DNA of 64,000 bases from the NCBI RefSeq assembly GCF_900103985.1, contig NZ_FNIE01000005.1, positions 1-64,000 on the forward strand, written 5' to 3'. Of the stretch, positions 18,188-25,601 are shown one piece after another. A model generated the notes under the pieces. It searched no databases. It was not told where the DNA came from and saw only the letters and a program-made list of their open reading frames with translations. Each line of letters begins with the position of its first letter. Positions within the stretch are counted from its first letter, which is position 1. The DNA is from Actinacidiphila guanduensis. Its GTDB lineage: Bacteria; Actinomycetota; Actinomycetes; Streptomycetales; Streptomycetaceae. The translations under genes and the position numbers were made by a program.

Positions 18188-18628
18188 GTGAGCGCGACCG
18201 CGGACCACGCGGAGGAGCGGACCAACCCGGCGAGCCGGCTTGGTTTCGAGCCCGGACAGGTGGTCCAGGAGCTCGGGTACGACGAGGATTGCGACCAGGA
18301 GCTCCGCGAGGGGATCGAGGAGCTGACCGGCGAGGAGCTCGCGGACGAGGAGTACGACGACGTGCCCGACGCCGTCCTGCTGTGGTTCCGCGAGGACGAC
18401 GGCGACCTCACCGACGCGCTCGTGGACGCCACGTCGACGGTCGATCCCGGCGCCCCGATCTGGCTCATGACGCCGAAGACCGGGCGTGACGGCCATGTCG
18501 AGCCGAGCGAGATCGGCGAGGCGGCCCAGACCGCCGGGCTGGCCCAGACGAGCAGCGTGAACGCTGCGAAGGACTGGACCGGGAGCCGGCTGGTCACGCC
18601 CAAGACAGCGAAGGCCGGCAAGCGGTAG
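18188..18628 (+). CDS. DUF3052 domain-containing protein
   Basis: A 146-aa acidic protein, one of the conserved actinobacterial signature families. GTG 18188 follows AGGAGG at 6-nt spacing. The domain runs from SRLGFEPGQVVQELGYDED to PIWLMTPKTGRDGHVEPSEI, then a Ser/Thr/Lys tail. Function is not established. A position next to aceE and a peroxiredoxin is what I recall from other streptomycetes. No signal peptide or membrane helix. Confidence 0.85.
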   Translation: MSATADHAEERTNPASRLGFEPGQVVQELGYDEDCDQELREGIEELTGEELADEEYDDVPDAVLLWFREDDGDLTDALVDATSTVDPGAPIWLMTPKTGRDGHVEPSEIGEAAQTAGLAQTSSVNAAKDWTGSRLVTPKTAKAGKR

Positions 18629-18746
18629 CGGGGCGGCATCCCGCCGCCGGGGTTCCCGTCTCGTCGCCGACAGCCGCCCGGCGGCCGGTTGCGCGCGCAG
18701 TTCCCCGCGCCCCTGAAAACGTTGCCCTTGGCGCGCAGGGCGAGGC

Positions 18747-18816
18747 CGTACAACCCAAGGGGCGCTGGGGGCACCCCCAGGCGAAGCCCTGGGGGAGGAA
18801 CTGCGCGACAAGCCAC
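18747..18816 (+). repeat. Dispersed G-rich hairpin repeat, copy 4
   Basis: This copy keeps the CGTACAACCCAAGGGGCGCTGGGGG leader also seen at copy 1, with compensated changes (GCACCCCCAG, GCCCTGGGGG) that keep pairing. It lies between two co-directional genes. Just after it, 18850-18895 has two direct copies of GGCGGGGAGCCGTGA. Confidence 0.8.
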
Positions 18817-18920
18817 CCTCGGTCTGCGGCCGGGAACGCGGAGAAGCCCCCACGGCGGGGAGCCGTGAAACCCCCTGCGGCGGGGAGCCGTGATTCGTAC
18901 AACGTAAGGGGACCGTTCGG

Positions 18921-19379
18921 ATGAGCCTCGCCGCAGGCGACACCGCCCCGGACTTCGGGCTGAAGGACCAGCACGGGCGGACGGTGGGCCTGGAGCAGTT
19001 CCGGGGCGCCAAGAACGTCGTGCTGCTGTTCTTCCCGTTCGCGTTCACGAGCGTGTGCTCGGGCGAGTTGCAGGCCGTGCAGAGCGAGCTGGCCGCGTTC
19101 CAGAACGACAGCACACAGGTGCTCGCCGTCTCGTGCGACTCCATGCACGCCCTGCGCGGCTTCGCCGAGCAGGAGAAGCTCGACTTCCCGCTGCTGAGCG
19201 ATTTCTGGCCGCATGGAACGGCTGCCCGGGCCTACGGCGTCTTCGCGGAGGACAAGGGCTGCGCCCTGCGCGGCACCTTCGTCATCGACAAGCAGGGCAC
19301 CGTGCGGTGGACCGTGGTCAACGGCCTTCCCGACGCCCGGGACCTCCGCGCCTACGCCGAGGCGCTCCAGGCGCTGTAG
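18921..19379 (+). CDS. Peroxiredoxin, AhpE-like
   Basis: A 152-aa thiol peroxidase. The peroxidatic Cys46 is in PFAFTSVCSGEL, with the usual Thr and a later Arg (RGTFVIDKQG). No second Cys sits at the AhpC or Bcp resolving position, although other Cys occur at SCDS and KGCA. This fits the one-Cys AhpE group, which is recycled by mycothiol/mycoredoxin in actinobacteria (family knowledge). A strong hairpin follows. It lies directly upstream of the Ter genes, in keeping with a stress role. Confidence 0.88.
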   Translation: MSLAAGDTAPDFGLKDQHGRTVGLEQFRGAKNVVLLFFPFAFTSVCSGELQAVQSELAAFQNDSTQVLAVSCDSMHALRGFAEQEKLDFPLLSDFWPHGTAARAYGVFAEDKGCALRGTFVIDKQGTVRWTVVNGLPDARDLRAYAEALQAL

Positions 19380-19417
19380 CGCGGGGGAACCGGTCACTAG
19401 GCTCTGCTCGTTGACAG

Positions 19418-19443
19418 CAGCACCGCCGCTTTCGGCGGTGCTG
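19418..19443 (+). terminator. Hairpin after the peroxiredoxin gene
   Basis: An 11-bp perfect stem CAGCACCGCCG/CGGCGGTGCTG with a CTTT loop, 40 nt beyond the stop and before the terD ribosome binding site. A wider pair (GCTCGTTG near 19406, CAACGAGC near 19474) encloses it. Confidence 0.75.
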
Positions 19444-19499
19444 TACCAGGACGCGACGGCACACCCCGCGGCAACGAGCGGGATAGGACGGGAGGACTC

Positions 19500-20075
19500 G
19501 TGGGAGTCAGCCTCAGCAAGGGTGGCAACGTCTCGCTGACCAAGGAGGCGCCGAACCTCACGGCGGTCGTGGTCGGTCTGGGCTGGGACGCCCGTACCAC
19601 GACGGGCGCCGACTTCGACCTCGACGCGAGCGCTCTGCTCACCGACGAACAGGGCAAGGTCCTGTCCGACCAGCACTTCGTCTTCTTCAACAACCTGCGC
19701 AGCCCCGACGGCTCGGTGGAGCACACCGGCGACAACCTCACCGGTGAGGGCGAGGGCGACGACGAGGTGATCAACGTCAACCTGGCCGGCGTCCCGGCCG
19801 ACGTCGCCAAGATCGTCTTCCCGGTCTCCATCTACGACGCCGAGCCGCGCCAGCAGAGCTTCGGCCAGGTGCGCAACGCCTACATCCGCGTGGTCAACGC
19901 CGCCGACAACCGCGAGCTGGCCCGCTACGACCTCACCGAGGACGCCTCCACCGAGACCGCCATGGTCTTCGGCGAGCTCTACCGGCACGGCGGCGAGTGG
20001 AAGTTCCGGGCCATCGGCCAGGGCTACGCCTCGGGCCTGCGCGGCATCGCCCAGGACTTCGGCGTGAACGTCTGA
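19500..20075 (+). CDS. terD: TerD family tellurium/calcium stress protein, copy A
   Basis: A 191-aa TerD protein. It opens [17 protein letters not shown] and carries the Ca2+-binding motifs [12 protein letters not shown] and [12 protein letters not shown], with the C-terminal signature [19 protein letters not shown]. TerD proteins bind Ca2+ in the cytosol and are thought to tie a membrane Ter complex to stress signalling. GTG 19500 follows GGGAGGA. A close paralogue follows 160 bp downstream, so this is a tandem duplication. Confidence 0.93.
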   Translation: MGVSLSKGGNVSLTKEAPNLTAVVVGLGWDARTTTGADFDLDASALLTDEQGKVLSDQHFVFFNNLRSPDGSVEHTGDNLTGEGEGDDEVINVNLAGVPADVAKIVFPVSIYDAEPRQQSFGQVRNAYIRVVNAADNRELARYDLTEDASTETAMVFGELYRHGGEWKFRAIGQGYASGLRGIAQDFGVNV

Positions 20076-20235
20076 CATCGGGCACGTCCGGGCCCACCCA
20101 GCGGCCACAGGGCCGCCGCGTGGCCGCCATCCAGCCGCTGCCGAGCCGCCGCAGGGCTGCCGCAGGGCCACGGTGAGCCACCGGGCCGTGCGGCCGGCGG
20201 CACACCACCACACCGAGCGAGGGGGAAGAACCACG

Positions 20236-20811
20236 ATGGGCGTCACGCTCGCCAAGGGAGGCAACGTCTCCCTGTCCAAGGCCGCGCCGAACCTCACCCA
20301 GGTCCAGATCGGACTGGGCTGGAGGGCCCGGTCGACCACGGGAGCCGACTTCGACCTGGACGCCAGCGCGCTGCTGTGCGCGAACGGCCGGGTCAAGGGG
20401 GACGAGTACTTCGTCTTCTACAACAACCTCAAGAGCCCCGAGGGCTCCGTCGAGCACACCGGCGACGAGCTGGTCGGCGGCAGCGGGGGTGACGACGAGA
20501 CGATCCTGGTCGACCTCTCCAAGGTGCCGGCCGACGTCGACAAGATCGTCTTCCCGGTCTCCATCTACGACGCGGACGCCCGGGTGCAGACCTTCGGGCA
20601 GGTCAGCGACGCCTACATCCGGGTGATCAACCAGAGCGACGGCAGCGAGCTGGCCCGTTACGACCTGACCGAGGACGCGTCCACCGAGACGGCGATGATC
20701 TTCGGCGAGCTCTACCGGTACGGAGGCGAGTGGAAGTTCCGTGCGGTGGGTCAGGGGTACGCGTCCGGACTGCGGGGCATCGCCCTAGACTTCGGGGTCA
20801 ACGTTTCGTAA
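20236..20811 (+). CDS. terD: TerD family protein, copy B
   Basis: A second 191-aa TerD protein, about 80% identical by eye to copy A over the Ca2+-binding motifs ([12 protein letters not shown]; a GGSGGDDE loop in place of GEGEGDDE). ATG 20236 follows a GGGGGAAG run. The 160-bp gap between the copies has no gene. Equal lengths and conserved ligands suggest both copies are functional, perhaps with different Ca2+ affinities in the altered loop; that last point is inference. Confidence 0.93.
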   Translation: MGVTLAKGGNVSLSKAAPNLTQVQIGLGWRARSTTGADFDLDASALLCANGRVKGDEYFVFYNNLKSPEGSVEHTGDELVGGSGGDDETILVDLSKVPADVDKIVFPVSIYDADARVQTFGQVSDAYIRVINQSDGSELARYDLTEDASTETAMIFGELYRYGGEWKFRAVGQGYASGLRGIALDFGVNVS

Positions 20812-20872
20812 AGCCGCGTCCTGCGCGGGGGCCCCGACCGTAGGGGAATCCAAGAGATTGGGTGGGTAGCAC

Positions 20873-22051
20873 GTGCTCCTCAGAACATTCGGCTGGTCGT
20901 TCGGCATCACCGCCGCCGGCCTTGCCCTGGCCGGCGTCCTCTGGGGGGGCAAGGGCCTCGCGATCGTCGCGATCCTGTCCATCCTCGAGATCTCCCTCTC
21001 GTTCGACAACGCGGTGATCAACGCGGGGATCCTCCGCAAGCTCAACGCGTTCTGGCAGAAGATCTTCCTGACCGTCGGTGTGCTGATCGCCGTCTTCGGC
21101 ATGCGGCTGGTCTTCCCGATCATCATCGTGGCGGTCACCGCCAAGCTCAGCCCGTGGGAGGCCGTGCGCATCGCGGTCGACGACCACGACCGCTACGAGA
21201 ACCTGGTCACCAACGCGCATCCGGCGATCGCGGCGTTCGGCGGCATGTTCCTGCTGATGATCTTCCTCGACTTCATCTTCGAGGAGCGGGAGATCACCTG
21301 GCTCTCCTGGCTGGAGAAGCCGCTCGCCAAGCTCGGCAAGCTGGACATGCTCTCGGTGGTCGTGGCGATGGTCGCCCTGGTGATCGCCGGCACCACGGTG
21401 GCCACCGCGGTCCCGCTGCACGGCGGCCACGGCACCATCGACAAGGCCGAGACGGTGCTGCTGGCCGGCGTCGGCGGCCTGATCACGTACCTGGTGGTCG
21501 GCGGCATCTCCAGCTTCTTCGAGGAGCGGCTGGAGGACGACGAGGACGAGGACGGGGACGACGCCGAGGACGGGGCCGCCGAGGAGAAGGCGCCCGCGCC
21601 TGCCGCCAAGGGCAGCGGCAGCACCGCGCAGGTGGTCGGGCTGGCCGGCAAGGCCGCGTTCTTCATGTTCCTCTACCTGGAGGTCATCGACGCGTCCTTC
21701 TCCTTCGACGGTGTCATCGGCGCCTTCGCCATCAGCAACGACATCTTCGAGATCGCGCTCGGCCTCGGCATCGGCGCGATGTACATCAGGTCGCTGACCG
21801 TCTTCCTGGTCCGCAAGGGCACGCTGGACGACTACGTGTACCTGGAGCACGGCGCCCACTACGCCATCGGCGCCCTGGCGGTGATCCTGCTGGTCACCAT
21901 CAAGTACGACGTCAGCGAGGTGATCACCGGCCTGGTCGGCGTGGTGCTGATCGCCGCGTCGTACTGGTCCTCGGTCGTGCGCAACCGGCGCCTGGCGGAG
22001 AGCGCCGAGGAGTCGGACGACGACAAGACCGAAGTGCCCTCGGGGGTCTGA
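20873..22051 (+). CDS. DUF475/TerC-like integral membrane protein
   Basis: A 392-aa polytopic protein with about eight hydrophobic helices. Acidic residues within helices (EISLSFDNAVINAG; EVIDASFSFDGVIGAF) form the paired motifs expected for TerC-like metal or ion binding. A long acidic, disordered loop (about residues 220-245, runs of Asp/Glu, then Ala/Pro) divides the two halves. GTG 20873 is the start. In Ter systems TerC is the membrane hub that TerD proteins dock to. Here the gene follows the terD pair by 61 bp and is probably in the same operon. Confidence 0.88.
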   Translation: MLLRTFGWSFGITAAGLALAGVLWGGKGLAIVAILSILEISLSFDNAVINAGILRKLNAFWQKIFLTVGVLIAVFGMRLVFPIIIVAVTAKLSPWEAVRIAVDDHDRYENLVTNAHPAIAAFGGMFLLMIFLDFIFEEREITWLSWLEKPLAKLGKLDMLSVVVAMVALVIAGTTVATAVPLHGGHGTIDKAETVLLAGVGGLITYLVVGGISSFFEERLEDDEDEDGDDAEDGAAEEKAPAPAAKGSGSTAQVVGLAGKAAFFMFLYLEVIDASFSFDGVIGAFAISNDIFEIALGLGIGAMYIRSLTVFLVRKGTLDDYVYLEHGAHYAIGALAVILLVTIKYDVSEVITGLVGVVLIAASYWSSVVRNRRLAESAEESDDDKTEVPSGV

Positions 22052-22067
22052 CCGCTCCCGTCCCCGG

Positions 22068-22101
22068 CTGCCCCCGCCCCCTGTCCCACCGGCGGGGGCA
22101 G
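22068..22101 (+). terminator. Hairpin after the DUF475 gene
   Basis: CTGCCCCCGCC (22068-22078) pairs with GGCGGGGGCAG (22091-22101) across a 12-nt loop, starting 17 nt beyond the stop codon. It separates the membrane-protein gene from the next Ter-like gene. Confidence 0.7.
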
Positions 22102-22169
22102 TCGCATGCCCGGGGACGCGGCAGGGAAGACTGTCGGCACAGCGTGCGAACACAGGAGGACGGACAGCG

Positions 22170-22901
22170 ATGGCCTGGTGGCGGTTCCTGCGGCCGGACG
22201 GCGCCGAGCAGTTCGACGTCACGAATGTCCACACCGTCGAACTCACCAAGCGGCATCCGGAGATCAACCTGAGCCGGCAGGGTGCCGCCGTGGGCAACAT
22301 GCGGGTCAACCTGTCCTGGCAGATGCGCCCTTCGGACAGCGGCGACTGGGTCACCGACCGGGGCGGCTTCCTGCGGCGGCAGGTGGACGTCTTCAAGCCG
22401 CGGATCGTGCAGGCGGCCGGCCCGGCGATGGTCAACGTCGACCTGGACCTCGCCTGCCTGTACGAACTCGCCGACGGCACCAAGGGGGTGGTGCAGCCAC
22501 TCGGCAACTTCCTCGGCGATCTGGACGCGGCCCCGTACATCCAGATGAGCGGCGACGACCGGTTCGGTGGCTCCTCCGGCGAGACGCTCTACATCAACTT
22601 CGACAAGCGCGAGGAGTTCAAGCGGCTGCTGGTGTTCGTCTACATCTACGACGGCACGCCGGCGTTCGACCGCACCCACGCGAAGGTGGAGATCTTCCCC
22701 GGCTCGGGCCCGCGGATCGAGATCCCCCTCACCGAGCGCGAGCCGCAGGCCCGCTCCTGCGCGGTGGTCCTGATCGAGAACCGCAAGGGCGAGATGTACG
22801 TCCGCCGCGAGGTCCGCTACGTCTACGGCTTCCAGGCCGAGATCGACCGCCTCTACGGCTGGGGGTTGCAGTGGGGGCGGGGCTACAAGACGAAGGTCTG
22901 A
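22170..22901 (+). CDS. TerA-like tellurium resistance family protein
   Basis: A 243-aa protein of the wider TerD superfamily. It starts WWRFLRPDGAEQFDVTNVHTV and has a central beta-rich part with GNMRVNLSWQM and VNVDLDLACLYEL. The C-terminus contains YVRREVRYVYGFQAEIDRLYGWGLQWGRG. The acidic VDLDL motif and tail match proteins annotated as TerA-like in actinobacteria; assignment is by pattern, and TerZ/TerX relatives are possible. ATG 22170 follows AGGAGGA. It ends facing the proline-tailed TerD gene across a strong bidirectional hairpin. Confidence 0.75.
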   Translation: MAWWRFLRPDGAEQFDVTNVHTVELTKRHPEINLSRQGAAVGNMRVNLSWQMRPSDSGDWVTDRGGFLRRQVDVFKPRIVQAAGPAMVNVDLDLACLYELADGTKGVVQPLGNFLGDLDAAPYIQMSGDDRFGGSSGETLYINFDKREEFKRLLVFVYIYDGTPAFDRTHAKVEIFPGSGPRIEIPLTEREPQARSCAVVLIENRKGEMYVRREVRYVYGFQAEIDRLYGWGLQWGRGYKTKV

Positions 22902-22961
22902 TCTTCTCCGCCGTCCACCGATCTCCGACGCCGCCCCCGCACCGCTTGCGCGGCCTTCGGA

Positions 22962-22992
22962 CGGCCCCACCGGACTCCGTCCGGTGGGGCCG
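22962..22992. terminator. Bidirectional terminator
   Basis: A 13-bp perfect stem CGGCCCCACCGGA/TCCGGTGGGGCCG with a 5-nt loop, midway between the convergent gene ends at 22901 and 23046. Confidence 0.8.
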
Positions 22993-23045
22993 CTTCGTGC
23001 CGACGTGGCGGGAACAGGTCCGGGCCCCCAGTGGCCCCGGGGGGG

Positions 23046-23996
23046 TCAGCGGGGGTTCTGGAACTGGGGGCCCTGGAGGGGGAGGGTGAAGGTGCCGTCC
23101 GGGGCCGGCGGGGCGCCGTTGGCCGGGGCGGCGACCGGCTGGGGGTAGCCGTAGGCGGGGTAGCCCTCCTGGGGCTGCTGGAGGACCGGGGGAGCGGTCG
23201 GCGGCGGGGGCGGCACGGGTGCCGTGGGTGCCGCGGCTCCGGCTCCGGCTCCCGCCACGGGCTGCGGGTAGCCGTAGGCGGGCTGGGCGGGGACGTGCGC
23301 GGGGTAGGGGGCCTGGAGCGGGTAGCCGTAGGCGCTGGTGGGCTGGGCCTCGGGGGAGGCCGCGGTGGCCGCGGTGGCCGGGGCGCTCGCGGCGTGCGCG
23401 GGCGCGCTCGGGGCGGACGTCGGGGCCGGGGCGGGGTCGGAGTCGGGCTCGCCGTCGTCCACCGCGATCCCGAACTCCGTCGCCAGGCCGACGAGTCCGG
23501 ACACGTACCCCTGGCCGAGGGCGCGGAACTTCCAGTCGGCGCCCCTGCGGTAGAGCTCGCCGCAGATCAGCGCGGTCTCCCGGCCGGTGTCGGGCACGAC
23601 GTCGAAGGTGGCCATGGGGGCGGCGTGCTGCGGCCCGGCCGTGTCGTACAGGGCCAGCACGAGGTCCTGGACGAGGTGGAAGGCCCCGCCGTCGCAGGAG
23701 GCGGCCAGCACCACCCGGTCCACGCCCGCGTCCAGCGCGGCCAGGTCCACCTCGACGGTGTCCGTCAGGCCCTCGGGCACGCGCTTCTTCGGCAGGTGGC
23801 GGGCGAGCCCGGAGGGGTGCCGGGGCGCGTTGTAGAAGACGAAGTCGGCGTCGGAGCGCACCCGCCCGTCGGCCCCGAGCAGCAGGGCGGAGGCGTCCAC
23901 GTCGGGCGCGGTGGGTCCGGGGCTCCAGCGCAGCACCGCGCGGACCCCGACGGCGTCCAGCGTGATGTTCGAGCCCTTCACCATCCGTTGCGTCAT
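23046..23996 (-). CDS. TerD-domain protein with long Pro/Ala/Tyr-rich C-terminal tail
   Basis: A 316-aa protein. Residues 1-175 form a TerD domain (SNITLDAVGVRAVLRWS; DVDASALLLG; ending GQGYVSGLVGLATEFG). Residues 176-316 are disordered and rich in Ala, Pro and Gln, with repeated YGYP motifs (AYGYPLQ, AYGYPQPV twice). Several acidic Ca2+ ligands of standard TerD are reduced here (GDDE-type loop replaced by PKKRVPEGL), so Ca2+ binding may be weak. ATG 23996 is used; ATG 23984 is possible. It is divergent from the lyase operon and shares its regulatory region (23997-24222). Confidence 0.85.
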   Translation of the reverse strand: MTQRMVKGSNITLDAVGVRAVLRWSPGPTAPDVDASALLLGADGRVRSDADFVFYNAPRHPSGLARHLPKKRVPEGLTDTVEVDLAALDAGVDRVVLAASCDGGAFHLVQDLVLALYDTAGPQHAAPMATFDVVPDTGRETALICGELYRRGADWKFRALGQGYVSGLVGLATEFGIAVDDGEPDSDPAPAPTSAPSAPAHAASAPATAATAASPEAQPTSAYGYPLQAPYPAHVPAQPAYGYPQPVAGAGAGAAAPTAPVPPPPPTAPPVLQQPQEGYPAYGYPQPVAAPANGAPPAPDGTFTLPLQGPQFQNPR

Positions 23997-24222
23997 GCCC
24001 GCCATCCTGCCTGCTGCGCGGGCCGCGCGACAACGCCGCCCGCCGCATCCCGCAGGCGCCGCGATGGTCATACCTCGGTCGTGCTCCGGTTACCTGTTTG
24101 TCACGCGCTGGGGGAACCTTTACGCCACCCGCACACGTACGATTATCGGCCATGCCTCGGCCGTGCATGGTTGACCGCCATTTGACGCACGTCTGCCCGG
24201 CGCGCAATCTGTAAGGGGGCTT

Positions 24223-25395
24223 ATGCGACACTTCGGACATCTCGCCGCGGATCTCAGAGGTGAACTCTTCCACCGGGAACCTCAGGAGTTCACTGCCGAC
24301 TCGCCCGCCCAGACCCTCGCCACGGCGCTGGGTGCGACGCTGTACAGCCCTGCCACCCGTACCCACCTCGCCGACGACGTCCTGAAGCAGGCGGGCCGCG
24401 GAGTGGTCTCCATGGTGCTCTGCCTGGAGGACTCCATCGACGACCGCGACGTGCCCGCCGGCGAGGCCAACCTCGTCCGGCAGTTCGCCGACCTGGCAGC
24501 CCGGCCCGGCGTGGAGCACGCCCTGCCGCTGCTCTTCATCCGTGTGCGCACCCCCGGCCAGATCACGGACCTCGTCGGGCGGCTGGGGAGCGCCGCACGG
24601 CTGCTGTCCGGATTCGTGCTGCCGAAGTTCACCGAGGAGTCGGGCGTCCCCTTCCTCGAAGCCCTCACCCGCGCCGAAGCCGCCTGCGGGCGGCGGCTGT
24701 TCGCCATGCCCGTGCTGGAGTCCCCCGAACTGCTGCACCTGGAGAGCCGGGTCGAGACGCTGTACGGGATCTCCCGCACCGTCGACAAGTACCGGGACCG
24801 GGTGCTCGCGCTGCGGCTCGGTGTCACCGACTTCTGCTCTTCCTACGCCCTGCGCCGGGCGCCCGCGATGACCGCCTACGACGTCCAGATCGTCGCCTCC
24901 GTCATCGCCGACGTCGTCAACGTGCTCGGCCGCGCCGACGGCAGCGGCTTCACCGTCACCGGCCCGGTCTGGGAGTACTTCCGGCACAGCGAGCGGATGT
25001 TCAAGCCGCAACTGCGGCAGAGCCCCTTCACCCCCGAGGCCGAGGACCTGCGCGAGTCCCTGATCGAGCACGACATGGACGGCCTGCTGCGCGAGGTCGA
25101 ACTCGACCGCGCCAACGGCCTGCAGGGCAAGACCTGCATCCACCCCAGCCACGTGCCGGTCGTCAACGCGCTCAACGTCGTCACGCACGAGGAGTACAGC
25201 GACGCGGCCGACATCCTGCACGTGGACCGCAGCGGCGGCGGCGTGCTGCGCTCGGCGTACACGAACAAGATGAACGAGGTGAAGCCGCACCGCGCCTGGG
25301 CCGAGCGGACCGTCCGCCGGGCCGAGGTCTTCGGCGTGGCCCGCGCCGACATCGGCTTCGTGGACCTGCTCGCGGCGGGCCTGCCGGCGTCGTGA
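24223..25395 (+). CDS. HpcH/HpaI (CitE-like) aldolase/lyase of the Ter metabolite module
   Basis: A 390-aa TIM-barrel lyase. Visible family marks are VLCLEDSI (first acidic metal ligand), PVLESPELL (second), and GKTCIHPSHVPVVN near the C-terminus. In the Ter systems surveyed by Anantharaman, Iyer and Aravind, this enzyme is grouped with phosphoribosyltransferases, an ATP-grasp enzyme and a HAD phosphatase predicted to make a nucleoside-like compound. ATG 24223 follows GTAAGGGGG. Its stop overlaps a GTG that opens a short low-complexity frame leading to the PRTase gene. Confidence 0.85.
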   Translation: MRHFGHLAADLRGELFHREPQEFTADSPAQTLATALGATLYSPATRTHLADDVLKQAGRGVVSMVLCLEDSIDDRDVPAGEANLVRQFADLAARPGVEHALPLLFIRVRTPGQITDLVGRLGSAARLLSGFVLPKFTEESGVPFLEALTRAEAACGRRLFAMPVLESPELLHLESRVETLYGISRTVDKYRDRVLALRLGVTDFCSSYALRRAPAMTAYDVQIVASVIADVVNVLGRADGSGFTVTGPVWEYFRHSERMFKPQLRQSPFTPEAEDLRESLIEHDMDGLLREVELDRANGLQGKTCIHPSHVPVVNALNVVTHEEYSDAADILHVDRSGGGVLRSAYTNKMNEVKPHRAWAERTVRRAEVFGVARADIGFVDLLAAGLPAS

Positions 25396-25601
25396 CGGCC
25401 GCCGTGCTCCGCCCCGCAGGTGCCCCGCCCGTGCCGGGCGCTCCGGGTGCTCCGGGTACTCGCCGTGCCGTGGGCGCCCTGCGTGCTTCCGGTGCTCCGG
25501 GTACCGCGGCTGCTTCGCGCGCCCTGCCGGCCGTCCCTGTCCCGCCCTTTCCCCGTGTCCTGCGTGCCCAGCGTGTCCCGAGTGTGAGGAACCCCTCCTG
25601 A
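25392..25601 (+). CDS. Possible small low-complexity ORF bridging lyase and PRTase genes
   Basis: A 69-aa frame rich in Ala, Pro, Gly and Arg (PGAPGAPGT-type repeats). Its GTG overlaps the lyase stop (GTGA) and its TGA overlaps the PRTase ATG (TGATG), so on paper it couples the two genes. Third-position G+C is visibly lower than in the neighbours and the DNA is built from GCTCCGGGT repeats. It may be real coupling, or repeat DNA that happens to stay open. No family is recognised. Confidence 0.3.
   Translation: MTAAVLRPAGAPPVPGAPGAPGTRRAVGALRASGAPGTAAASRALPAVPVPPFPRVLRAQRVPSVRNPS

Noticed and set aside
19406-19481. A structured RNA such as a tRNA between peroxiredoxin and terD
   Set aside because: Only nested stems are present, with no T-arm or anticodon arm; a terminator explains the strong hairpin.
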